A stretch of 64,000 nucleotides of DNA, from the NCBI GenBank assembly GCA_902578115.1, contig CACHBR010000001.1, positions 151,136-215,135 on the forward strand, written 5' to 3'. Both the position numbers and the translations under genes were made by a program. Of the stretch, positions 56,271-64,000 are shown in pieces. Each line of letters begins with the position of its first letter. The first letter of the stretch is position 1. Source of the stretch: an uncultured Pelagibacteraceae bacterium. Lineage in GTDB: Bacteria; Pseudomonadota; Alphaproteobacteria; Pelagibacterales; Pelagibacteraceae. The notes under the pieces were generated by a model. That model searched no databases, was not told the origin of the DNA, and saw only the letters and a list, made by a program, of their open reading frames with translations.

Positions 56271-57214
56271 TATTTACAATATAATTTTAAACAAGCCATT
56301 CTCACCGCAACACCAAGTTCGACCTGTTCTTTTACCAAACTTACGTTTATATCGTCTGCAAGTTTTGTATCAATTTCTACACCTCTATTCATTGGACCAG
56401 GATGCATAATCAATGCATCTTTTTTTGCCAATTTTAATTTATCTGGTGTTAAACCAAAATATTCGTAGTATTCTCTTTTAGAGGGTAAGAATGAGCCAGT
56501 CATTCTCTCATTTTGTAATCTTAACATCATTACTATATCGCATGAGTCTAAACCCTCCTTCATATTTGTAAATCCTTTTACGCCAAGTTTATTTATAGAG
56601 CTAGGTAATAATGTCTTTGGAGCAATAACATTTACCTCAGCACCAAGCATGTTCAATAAATAAATATTTGATCGCGCAACTCTTGAATGAAGAATATCTC
56701 CGCAGATTGCAATTTTTAATCCTTCAATCTTTCCTTTTCTATTAATTATAGTTAACGCATCTAATAAAGCTTGAGTAGGATGTTCTCTCAAACCATCGCC
56801 AGCATTTATTACCGTACAATTTACTTTTTGAGATAAAAGGTTAGGTGCCCCAGAATCTTGATGCCTAACTACAATAATATCTGGATGCATTGCGTTTAAA
56901 GACATTGCTGTATCTAATATTGTTTCACCTTTTTTTAATGATGAATTGCTGACATTCATTGTCATAACATCAGCGCCTAATCTTTTTCCTGCTAACTCAA
57001 AAGAACTTTGTGTTCTAGTTGATGGTTCAAAAAATAAGTTTATTTGGGTTTTACCTCTTAATAAATCCAGTTTTTTTGATGCACTTCTATTTAATTTAAT
57101 AAAGTTCTTTGCTTCGTCTAAAATCTGATTTGCTTCTTGTATTGATAGATTTTGTATACCAAGTAGATGTTTTTGGATTTTTTTAACAGCCGAAAATTTT
57201 TTTATAACCGCCAT
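56270..57214 (-). CDS. pyrB: Aspartate carbamoyltransferase catalytic chain
   Basis: A 314-residue PyrB joining carbamoyl phosphate and aspartate, the committed step of pyrimidine synthesis. [24 protein letters not shown] is the carbamoyl-phosphate site, [18 protein letters not shown] follows, and [12 protein letters not shown] closes the aspartate site. No pyrI is nearby. One-base overlap with pyrC fits a PyrB-PyrC' complex. Confidence 0.97.
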   Translation of the reverse strand: MAVIKKFSAVKKIQKHLLGIQNLSIQEANQILDEAKNFIKLNRSASKKLDLLRGKTQINLFFEPSTRTQSSFELAGKRLGADVMTMNVSNSSLKKGETILDTAMSLNAMHPDIIVVRHQDSGAPNLLSQKVNCTVINAGDGLREHPTQALLDALTIINRKGKIEGLKIAICGDILHSRVARSNIYLLNMLGAEVNVIAPKTLLPSSINKLGVKGFTNMKEGLDSCDIVMMLRLQNERMTGSFLPSKREYYEYFGLTPDKLKLAKKDALIMHPGPMNRGVEIDTKLADDINVSLVKEQVELGVAVRMACLKLYCK

Positions 57215-57227
57215 TAAAATTAACTCT

Positions 57228-57245
57228 ATAGGCGTTTTGGCCTAT
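57228..57245 (-). promoter_or_regulatory. Hairpin before pyrB
   Basis: ATAGGC and GCCTAT flank a six-base loop in the 44-bp gap between ruvX and pyrB, 13 bp before the pyrB ATG. A hairpin here could limit ribosome access or mark the end of ruvX transcription. No T-run follows, so it is not a standard terminator. Confidence 0.3.
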
Positions 57246-57258
57246 ATTAGCAAGTTAT

Positions 57259-57714
57259 TTATCTTCTAATATAATCAATTGCACCTTGTAATATAAAAGA
57301 CGCAGCATTTTCGTCCAATTTATCAACTTTTTTAGATACATTAATGTCTAAATTGCTTGATAAATTAAAAGCTCCTTGGGAAGACAATCTTTCGTCCCAC
57401 ATACTGACAGGTATTGAAACATTTTTTGATAGAAAAGTAGCAAAATCCTTAGCTGACTGAGCAGACGGACCAGTTGAACCATCCATATTAATTGGATGAC
57501 CAATAATGATTCCCTTGACATTATTTTCAAGGATAATTTCCTTAATCTCATTAAGAAAATTCGAATTGTTTTTTTTAAGTATTGTTTTTAGGGGAGTTGA
57601 AACAACTTTATTCTCATCAGATATTGCTATACCAACACGATTTTTACCTGGATCAATACCTAATAATCTAGATTTTTTTCCTATTGATTTCTTAAATTCT
57701 TCAATATCTAACAT
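57259..57714 (-). CDS. ruvX: YqgF/RuvX family nuclease
   Basis: A 151-residue RNase H-fold protein. RLLGIDPGKNRVGIAISDE near the start and MWDERLSSQGAF further on carry the acidic residues expected of the nuclease, with IGHPINMDGSTGPSAQSAKDFA between. Family members act in 16S rRNA 5' processing and perhaps Holliday-junction resolution. First gene of the minus-strand set leading to pyrB; divergent from gatC by 53 bp. Confidence 0.93.
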   Translation of the reverse strand: MLDIEEFKKSIGKKSRLLGIDPGKNRVGIAISDENKVVSTPLKTILKKNNSNFLNEIKEIILENNVKGIIIGHPINMDGSTGPSAQSAKDFATFLSKNVSIPVSMWDERLSSQGAFNLSSNLDINVSKKVDKLDENAASFILQGAIDYIRR

Positions 57715-57767
57715 GAATATGTTATATTTTACTTCACTTTCTAATCAAACTAAAACATATTTTATAG

Positions 57768-58055
57768 ATGCCTATAGATAAAAGCCAAGTAAAAAAAGTA
57801 GCAAAATTATCCAGGATTTCTCTTGACGATAATAAGATAAACTCATTATCAAAAGATTTAGACTCAATATTAACTTTTGTAGAGAAATTAAATGAATTAG
57901 ATACAAAAGAAATAAAAACGCTTAAATCTATAGCAGACAAAACTCTTGAAGCAAGAAACGATATTGTTGATGATGGAAAAATTAAAAACGATATATTAAA
58001 AAATTCACCTGAAAAGAATGAGGATTTTTTTATTGTACCAAAGGTAATAGAGTAA
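57768..58055 (+). CDS. gatC: Asp/Glu-tRNA amidotransferase subunit C
   Basis: A 95-residue GatC that wraps GatA and GatB together. The conserved start is KSQVKKVAKLSRISLDDNKI and the end holds EDFFIVPKVIE. Starts the gatCAB-acpS-lepB-rnc-recO operon. One base separates it from gatA. Confidence 0.96.
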   Translation: MPIDKSQVKKVAKLSRISLDDNKINSLSKDLDSILTFVEKLNELDTKEIKTLKSIADKTLEARNDIVDDGKIKNDILKNSPEKNEDFFIVPKVIE

Positions 58056-58056
58056 G

Positions 58057-59514
58057 ATGGTTGATTTAAACAATATTTCATTAACTGAAATTGTCAAATT
58101 AGTTAAACTTAAAAAGATTTCCTCATTAGAATTAACCAATCATTATATTAAAAATATCGAAAAAGGAAAAAAACTAAATTGTTTTATTACTACTTGTTTT
58201 GATGAGACAATCAAAAATTCAAAAACTTTTGACGCAAAAAAAAATTATGATAGCTTACTTCCTGGTATACCTATTGCTGTAAAAGACTTATTTTGTACAA
58301 AAGATGTAAAAACTACTGCAGGAAGTAAAATTTTAGAAAATTTTATACCAACATATGAGTCTACTGTTACTAGTAATCTATGGAAAGAGGGAGCAATTCT
58401 ACTTGGCAAACTAAATTGTGATGAATTTGCAATGGGTTCATCTAATGAAACTAGCTTTTTTGGTAATGTAATTAATCCAATTGAAAAAAATTTAGTTCCA
58501 GGTGGTTCATCTGGCGGATCTTCGAGTGCATTAGCAGCAAGCTTTACACCTGCTACAATTGGTACTGACACTGGTGGATCTATAAGACAACCCGCTTCTT
58601 TTACTGGAACTGTTGGTTTAAAACCAACTTACGGATTATGTTCTAGATGGGGAATCGTTGCATTTGCATCATCTTTAGATCAGGCCGGTCCTATGACAAA
58701 AAATGTTGAAGATTGTGCTTTGATGTTAGAGGCAATCTCTAGTTATGACAAAAAAGACTCGACTTCTATAAACAAAAAAAAAGAAAATTATTCAAAAAAC
58801 TTAAACAAAAATATTAAAGGTATGAAAATTGGTATCCCAAAAGAATATCGAGTTGATAATATGCCTAAAGAAATTGACCAACTCTGGTCCAAAGGGATAG
58901 ATATTTTAAAAAAATCTGGTGTAAAAATAATTGACATATCTCTTCCACATACAAAATATGCTTTGCCGACTTATTATATAGTAGCTCCTGCTGAGGCTTC
59001 TTCAAATCTAGCACGCTATGATGGAGTAAAATTTGGGTATCGATCCAACAAGGGAAAAAATTTACTAGAAATGTATGAAAACACCAGAGGAGAAGGTTTT
59101 GGAGATGAAGTAAAAAGAAGGGTTCTTATCGGTACATATGTTCTATCATCAGGTTATTATGATGCGTATTACTTAAAAGCTCAGAAGGTAAGGAAATTAA
59201 TTAAAAAAGACTTTGATAATAGTTTTAGAAAAGTTGACGCAATTTTAACACCATCTACACCTAGCTCGGCTTTTAAAATTGGAGAAAAAACTAGTGATCC
59301 AATATCTATGTATCTTAATGACATATTTACTGTACCTGTAAATTTAGCAGGTCTTCCAGCTATATCTTTACCTGCTGGTCAAGACAGTAAGGGTAGACCA
59401 CTAGGACTTCAACTAATATCTAACTCACTTGATGAACAAAGAATGCTAAATATTGCATTTGCGATAGAAAGTGAAATTAGTTTTAAGCAAAATTTAAATA
59501 GATGGTGGGAGTAA
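58057..59514 (+). CDS. gatA: Asp/Glu-tRNA amidotransferase subunit A
   Basis: A 485-residue amidase that releases ammonia from glutamine to convert Glu-tRNA(Gln) or Asp-tRNA(Asn). The Ser-cisSer-Lys signature is visible: IAVKDLFC (catalytic Lys), GGSSGGSSSALAASF, and GTDTGGSIRQPASF. Length is standard. It works with GatB 3 bp downstream. Confidence 0.98.
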   Translation: MVDLNNISLTEIVKLVKLKKISSLELTNHYIKNIEKGKKLNCFITTCFDETIKNSKTFDAKKNYDSLLPGIPIAVKDLFCTKDVKTTAGSKILENFIPTYESTVTSNLWKEGAILLGKLNCDEFAMGSSNETSFFGNVINPIEKNLVPGGSSGGSSSALAASFTPATIGTDTGGSIRQPASFTGTVGLKPTYGLCSRWGIVAFASSLDQAGPMTKNVEDCALMLEAISSYDKKDSTSINKKKENYSKNLNKNIKGMKIGIPKEYRVDNMPKEIDQLWSKGIDILKKSGVKIIDISLPHTKYALPTYYIVAPAEASSNLARYDGVKFGYRSNKGKNLLEMYENTRGEGFGDEVKRRVLIGTYVLSSGYYDAYYLKAQKVRKLIKKDFDNSFRKVDAILTPSTPSSAFKIGEKTSDPISMYLNDIFTVPVNLAGLPAISLPAGQDSKGRPLGLQLISNSLDEQRMLNIAFAIESEISFKQNLNRWWE

Positions 59515-59517
59515 TTT

Positions 59518-60987
59518 ATGTCTAAAGAAAAGTTTAATTATTTTATTAAAACTGAAAAAAATAATTGGGAAGTAATAATCGGTCTTGAGGTACATGCACA
59601 AGTTATATCAAATTCTAAATTATTTTCTGGATCATCAACAAAGTTTGGAGGGCAACCAAATACACAAGTAAGTTTGGTTGACTCAGCCTTTCCAGGCATG
59701 CTTCCAGTAATAAATAAATATTGTATAGAGCAAGCTATTAAAACCGGACTGGGATTAAATGCAAAAATAAATCTACTCTCAATATTTGATAGGAAAAATT
59801 ACTTTTACGCTGACTTACCAGCAGGATACCAAATATCACAGTATAAGAATCCAATTGTCGGTGAGGGTTCAGTTACACTTGATATGCCATATGGGACAAA
59901 AGTTGTGGGTATCGAAAGATTACATTTAGAGCAGGATGCTGGCAAAAGTATTCATGATTTGAGTCCAGACAACACTTATGTTGATTTAAATAGATCTGGC
60001 GTTGCCTTAATGGAAATAGTAAGTAAGCCAGATTTAAGATCGCCTGAAGAAGTCAATTCTTATGTAAAAAAATTGAGAACCATAATGAGGTATCTAGGCA
60101 CTTGTGATGGAAACATGCAAGAGGGATCATTAAGAGCTGACGTAAATGTCTCAGTAAGAAAAAAAGGTGAGAAAAAACTTGGTACGCGGTGTGAAATAAA
60201 AAATGTCAATTCAATTAGATTTATGGAAATGGCAATAGAGTCAGAAGCAAATAGACAAGTAGAAATACTTGAGTCGGGCAAAAAAATTGATCAAGAAACT
60301 AGACTTTTTGACACAAAAAAAAATGAAACCAGATCTATGAGATCTAAAGAAGAAGCACATGACTATAGGTATTTTCCTGATCCTGATTTATTACCATTAG
60401 AAATAGAACAATCTTTTGTTGATAATTTAAAAAAAAATTTACCAGAACTTCCTGATCAAAAAAAAGATAGATTTATAAAAGATTTCAAATTAAGCTCTTA
60501 TGAAGCAAATGTACTAGTATCAGATAATAATATTTCACAATATTTTGAAGATGTTATAAAAAATTCAGATATAAAACTTGCAAAAAATTGGATTATTGTT
60601 GAGCTTTTTGCTGTCTTAAATAAAAAAAATCTTGATATAAAAAACTCCCCTGTTTCGTCAAATAACTTAGCAAAATTAATAAATTCAATTAGCTCCGGTG
60701 AAATATCTGGAAAAATTGCAAAACAAGTATTTGAATTAATGGTTAATACAGGTGATGATCCTTCAAAAATTATTAAAGAAAAGGGACTAAAACAACAAAG
60801 TGATCCTAACGAGTTAGAAAAAATAGTTAAAATAGTTTTAGATAAAAATACTGATAAAGTTCAACAATTTAAATCTGGTAAGGAAAAATTATACGGCTTT
60901 TTTGTCGGAGAAATTATGAAAGCCTCTTCTGGTAAAGCTAATCCTAAACTAGTCAATGATATTTTAAAAAAAGAATTAAAAAAATGA
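59518..60987 (+). CDS. gatB: Asp/Glu-tRNA amidotransferase subunit B
   Basis: A 489-residue GatB that phosphorylates the tRNA-bound acid and amidates it. [11 protein letters not shown] starts the kinase cradle, and [30 protein letters not shown] and DVNVSVR follow. A C-terminal YqeY-like domain from ~330 binds tRNA. ATGA overlap with acpS. Confidence 0.98.
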   Translation: MSKEKFNYFIKTEKNNWEVIIGLEVHAQVISNSKLFSGSSTKFGGQPNTQVSLVDSAFPGMLPVINKYCIEQAIKTGLGLNAKINLLSIFDRKNYFYADLPAGYQISQYKNPIVGEGSVTLDMPYGTKVVGIERLHLEQDAGKSIHDLSPDNTYVDLNRSGVALMEIVSKPDLRSPEEVNSYVKKLRTIMRYLGTCDGNMQEGSLRADVNVSVRKKGEKKLGTRCEIKNVNSIRFMEMAIESEANRQVEILESGKKIDQETRLFDTKKNETRSMRSKEEAHDYRYFPDPDLLPLEIEQSFVDNLKKNLPELPDQKKDRFIKDFKLSSYEANVLVSDNNISQYFEDVIKNSDIKLAKNWIIVELFAVLNKKNLDIKNSPVSSNNLAKLINSISSGEISGKIAKQVFELMVNTGDDPSKIIKEKGLKQQSDPNELEKIVKIVLDKNTDKVQQFKSGKEKLYGFFVGEIMKASSGKANPKLVNDILKKELKK

Positions 60988-61370
60988 ATATACATGGAAT
61001 AGGTACTGATATTGTTAATATAAAAAGAATTAAAGACGCGATTAATAAAAATAAAAATTTCAAAAAAAGAATTTTTACCTCTTTTGAAATCAAAGCATGT
61101 GAAAAAAGAGTAAATAAGATTAATTGTTTTGCTAAAAGATTTGCTGCTAAAGAAGCATTATTTAAAGCTCTTGGTATTCCCAACAGACTCCAATTTAATG
61201 ATGTTGAAATTAAAAATAATCGTACAGGTCTTCCAAGCTTTCATATAAAAGGTAGTTCATTAAAAAATTTAAAAAAAATATTTAAAAATAAAAAATTTAA
61301 AATTCATTTATCACTCTCTGATGATGAACCTTGGGCTGTTGCAACTGCTATAATATTTACTAATAAGTGA
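60984..61370 (+). CDS. acpS: Holo-ACP synthase
   Basis: A 128-residue phosphopantetheinyl transferase activating acyl carrier protein. [11 protein letters not shown] carries the Mg-binding Asp, and [16 protein letters not shown] is the second signature with the catalytic Glu. [15 protein letters not shown] closes the protein, where most members have SISH. Overlaps gatB by 4 bp. Confidence 0.95.
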   Translation: MNIHGIGTDIVNIKRIKDAINKNKNFKKRIFTSFEIKACEKRVNKINCFAKRFAAKEALFKALGIPNRLQFNDVEIKNNRTGLPSFHIKGSSLKNLKKIFKNKKFKIHLSLSDDEPWAVATAIIFTNK

Positions 61371-61373
61371 ATT

Positions 61374-62102
61374 ATGTTAAATAAAATATTTGATAATCTG
61401 AAAACTTTACTAATAGCTTTATTTATTGCGGTCCTAATAAGATCGCTTTTTTTTCAACCATTTTATATTCCTTCATCATCTATGGAACCTACATTATTAG
61501 TTGGGGATAGAATCTTTGTTTCTAAATACACTTATGGCTACAGCAAACACTCTTTTCCTTTTAGTCCACCTATAATTAAAAATAGAATATTTTATACAAA
61601 ACCCACTTATGGTGATCTTGTTGTATTTAAAACACCTTCCGACAACAGAACTGACTTTATTAAAAGACTCATAGGTTTGCCAGGAGACGAGATTCAATTT
61701 AAAGAAGGAAATTTGTTAGTAAACAATGAAATTATTTTAAAAAAGAAAAAACAAAATAGGAATGATATTAGATGTGCAAGTAATGAAATAGAGGTTTCTG
61801 AATTTGTAGAAGAGCTTAACCCAAAAATAAATTATAGTGTAGTTTATAAAACTTCAGGAAGCATGATTAACACTGATGTTTATAAAGTTCCTGAAGAACA
61901 TTTTTTCTTTTTAGGTGATAATAGAGATTGTTCAAGTGACAGTAGATTTTTAAGCAACGTAGGTTACGTTCACAAAAATAATTTAGTTGGAAAAGCTAGG
62001 ATAATTTTTTTTTCAAATGATACTAAAATTGGTAGTGTACTTAAATTTTGGAACTGGGATAAATCTTTAAGAACTAAAAGATTTTTTAAAATTATAAAAT
62101 GA
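61374..62102 (+). CDS. lepB: Signal peptidase I
   Basis: A 242-residue inner-membrane protease removing Sec/Tat signal peptides. One N-terminal membrane segment (~8-26) precedes SSSMEPTLLVGDRIFVSKY with the catalytic Ser. DFIKRLIGLPGDEI holds the catalytic Lys, and FFLGDNRDCSSDSRF the conserved box E. ATGA overlap with rnc. Confidence 0.97.
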   Translation: MLNKIFDNLKTLLIALFIAVLIRSLFFQPFYIPSSSMEPTLLVGDRIFVSKYTYGYSKHSFPFSPPIIKNRIFYTKPTYGDLVVFKTPSDNRTDFIKRLIGLPGDEIQFKEGNLLVNNEIILKKKKQNRNDIRCASNEIEVSEFVEELNPKINYSVVYKTSGSMINTDVYKVPEEHFFFLGDNRDCSSDSRFLSNVGYVHKNNLVGKARIIFFSNDTKIGSVLKFWNWDKSLRTKRFFKIIK

Positions 62103-62764
62103 TTAACAATTTAAAAAATATAGAAAAAATTATAAACCTCAAATTTAATGATAAAGAGTTGCTTTCAAAAAGCTTTATACACAAAAGTTACAACAAAGAA
62201 ATTAATAACGAAAAATTAGAGTTTTTAGGTGATAGAGTTATAGGTCTAATAATATCAAAAAAATTATTAAATTTATATCCAAATGAAAAAGAAGGCATTA
62301 TAGACAAAAAATTTGCAAGCTTAGTAAATAAAAAAACATGTGCGAAAGTTTTTAGATCATTAAATTTAAAAAAATTTATTAAAACAGGAAATTCTTTTAA
62401 AACAATACGCTCAGCTGATGAAAGATTATTAAGTGATACATGCGAAGCATTAATCGGAGCTGTTTACTTAGACCAAGGTTTTGTTAACACTGAAAAATTT
62501 GTACTCAATATTTGGAGACACTTTATTAAAGATTCAAAAATAATTGAATTAGACCCCAAAACAAAAATACAGGAATTTTCATTAAAAAAATTCAAAAAAC
62601 TACCAATTTATAAAACTATTAAAAAAACTGGGCCAAATCATAACCCGTTTTTTCAGGTTAGTGTTCAAATAGAGAATTCCAAAAAATATATAGGTCAAGG
62701 AAATTCAAAAAAAAATGCTGAACAAAATGCAGCTCTTAAGTTAATAAGAAATTTAAATATTTAG
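62099..62764 (+). CDS. rnc: Ribonuclease III
   Basis: A 221-residue dsRNA endonuclease for rRNA processing. EKLEFLGDRVIGLIIS is the catalytic signature, DTCEALIGAVYLDQG gives further acidic residues. The dsRNA-binding domain at ~150-220 includes QGNSKKNAEQNAALKLI. recO follows by 5 bp; era, which commonly lies between rnc and recO, is missing. Confidence 0.97.
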   Translation: MINNLKNIEKIINLKFNDKELLSKSFIHKSYNKEINNEKLEFLGDRVIGLIISKKLLNLYPNEKEGIIDKKFASLVNKKTCAKVFRSLNLKKFIKTGNSFKTIRSADERLLSDTCEALIGAVYLDQGFVNTEKFVLNIWRHFIKDSKIIELDPKTKIQEFSLKKFKKLPIYKTIKKTGPNHNPFFQVSVQIENSKKYIGQGNSKKNAEQNAALKLIRNLNI

Positions 62765-62769
62765 TATAT

Positions 62770-63450
62770 ATGAATTGGGAAAGTGAAGGTTTTATTTTAT
62801 CAAAAAGAAAATTTAGAGAGAATGCAATTATTCTTGAGGTTTTTACAACAGACTTTGGTAAAGTGAGTGGAATAGTTTATGGCGGCACTTCAAGAAAAGT
62901 CAAAAATTATTTGCAATTAATAAACAAAATTTATGTTAATTATACATTCAAAACAGAAAACAGAATCGGTTATTTTAAAACCGAATTAATCGAGGCAATA
63001 TCCCCAAAGTATTTCAATAATAAAAATAAAATTCTTTGCTTAAATTCAATTGTATCAATTTTAAAAATTTTGTTACCTGAAAATCAAAAACTAAATAATA
63101 TTTACATTTCTTTAGATAAGTTTTTGAAAAATTTAAATAATGAAAATTGGTTTGTAAACTATTTGAATTGGGAACTAAATTTAATTTCTAATTTAGGTTT
63201 TGGTTTTGATAGTAATAAACTAAATAAAAATCCTGATAAAAAAAACTTTAATATAGAAATTGACAATATCGAGTACAAAATACCTGCTTTTTTATTATCA
63301 AAAAGTTATTCTAAAGTTACTTTTCATGAAATCTCCGAAGGTCTAATATTTTGTAGAAGATTAATGGAAAATAAGTTTTTTATTCCCAATAATATAAAAT
63401 TTCCTCAATCAAGAAGAATGTTTGAAAATAAATTTTATATAGCTAATTAG
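62770..63450 (+). CDS. recO: DNA repair protein RecO
   Basis: A 226-residue RecO that helps RecR load RecA on SSB-coated DNA. The OB-fold start WESEGFILSKRKFRENAIILEVFTTDFGKVSG is typical. The helical part is diverged and AT-rich, and no complete zinc-binding cysteine set is visible. Last gene of the gatCAB operon; its end overlaps convergent hemB by 8 bp. Confidence 0.88.
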   Translation: MNWESEGFILSKRKFRENAIILEVFTTDFGKVSGIVYGGTSRKVKNYLQLINKIYVNYTFKTENRIGYFKTELIEAISPKYFNNKNKILCLNSIVSILKILLPENQKLNNIYISLDKFLKNLNNENWFVNYLNWELNLISNLGFGFDSNKLNKNPDKKNFNIEIDNIEYKIPAFLLSKSYSKVTFHEISEGLIFCRRLMENKFFIPNNIKFPQSRRMFENKFYIAN

Positions 63451-64000
63451 ATAACTTTTTGGCTATATCTAAAGCAAAATAAGTAACTATTGCTGATGCT
63501 CCGGACCTTTTAAATGAAATTAGGCTTTCAATTACTGCTTCTTTGTCTAACAGACCTTTGCCAATAGCGTTTTTTATCATGCTGTATTCACCTGACACTT
63601 GATAAACAAAAACTGGAATTTTAAAATTATCTTTTATAGATTGAATTACATCTAGATATGGTAATCCAGGTTTCACCATAACAAAATCTGCGCCTTCTTT
63701 AATATCTAATGCTACCTCACGAATAGCTTCATTAGAATTTCTATAGTCCATTTGATAGGTTTTCTTATTGATTTTATTTTTTTGACTTGATCCAATTGCA
63801 TTTCTAAATGGACCATAAAAACTCGATGCATATTTTGCGGAATATGATAACAACTGTACATCTTTTAAATTATTTTTATCAAGAGCTTTTCTTATAACAC
63901 CAATTCTTCCATCCATCATGTCAGATGGAGCTATAACATCACAGCCCATCTGAGCCTGAAGAACGGCTTGTTTAGATAGAATTTCTAAAGTTTCATCATT
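63443..64000 (-). CDS. hemB: Delta-aminolevulinic acid dehydratase, C-terminal part
   Basis: The last ~185 residues of HemB; the frame stays open to the right edge (from NDETLEILSKQAV). HemB condenses two 5-aminolevulinate molecules into porphobilinogen for haem. GCDVIAPSDMMDGRIGVIRKAL, YSAKYASSFYGPFRNAIGS (first active-site Lys), and MVKPGLPYLD with the Schiff-base lysine (DFVMVKPG) are intact. The N-terminal ~40% including the cysteine site lies outside. Stop overlaps recO by 8 bp. Confidence 0.97.
   Translation of the reverse strand, partial: NDETLEILSKQAVLQAQMGCDVIAPSDMMDGRIGVIRKALDKNNLKDVQLLSYSAKYASSFYGPFRNAIGSSQKNKINKKTYQMDYRNSNEAIREVALDIKEGADFVMVKPGLPYLDVIQSIKDNFKIPVFVYQVSGEYSMIKNAIGKGLLDKEAVIESLISFKRSGASAIVTYFALDIAKKLSN

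Noticed and set aside
1..64000. CRISPR arrays, insertion sequences, prophage genes or rRNA genes
   Set aside because: No spaced direct repeats, transposases, integrases, phage structural genes or rRNA sequence were seen on reading through the window.

Overview
The window looks like a chromosomal segment of a SAR11-type alphaproteobacterium (Candidatus Pelagibacter or a close relative). The evidence is very AT-rich DNA, lysine/asparagine/isoleucine-rich proteins, almost no intergenic DNA (the largest gene-free gap is 169 bp), many 1-4 bp gene overlaps, and alphaproteobacterial gene order such as tuf-tRNA-Trp-secE, rpsM-rpsK-rpoA-rplQ without rpsD, and gatCAB. This assignment rests on gene order and protein character, not on a database search.

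Bases 1-11 kb are the accessory part. They hold the end of a sulfatase/phosphonate-monoesterase-type hydrolase, a pirin, a small membrane protein, and a TRAP transporter whose membrane subunits (dctQM) face away from its binding protein (dctP). With these lie a fumarylacetoacetate-hydrolase-family enzyme, a type I extradiol dioxygenase with intact iron ligands, an aromatic-ring FAD hydroxylase and a beta-keto acid cleavage enzyme. Together they read as an uptake and meta-cleavage route for a small hydroxylated aromatic acid. A secreted beta-propeller autotransporter follows.

Bases 11-16 kb mix tRNA genes with single genes: tRNA-Leu, a CgeB-like glycosyltransferase, NAD kinase, NAD-dependent formate dehydrogenase, a SAM methyltransferase directly behind tRNA-Thr, and an rRNA 2'-O-methyltransferase.

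Bases 16-45 kb are one co-directional expression super-cluster: tRNA-Tyr, tRNA-Gly, tuf, tRNA-Trp, secE, nusG, rplKAJL, rpoBC, rpsLG, fusA, then the S10, spc and alpha operons through rplQ. L30 (rpmD) and L36 (rpmJ) are missing from their usual places, tuf is not behind fusA, and several ribosomal proteins carry lysine-rich or Ala/Pro-rich tails.

Bases 45-64 kb hold short housekeeping operons on both strands: a pseudouridine synthase, lipB, mgtE, panC, galU-ugd, a RidA-like/secreted protein/topA block, plsY-pyrC-pyrB, ruvX, gatCAB-acpS-lepB-rnc-recO, and the C-terminal half of hemB at the right edge. The PyrC next to PyrB has lost the metal-binding HxH motif. era (between rnc and recO) and dprA (between plsY and topA) are absent from positions where alphaproteobacteria often carry them. 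No CRISPR array, insertion sequence, prophage or rRNA gene was seen. I found no clearly new multi-gene system. The strongest candidates for new biology are the aromatic-degradation locus, the propeller autotransporter and the tRNA-led accessory genes.
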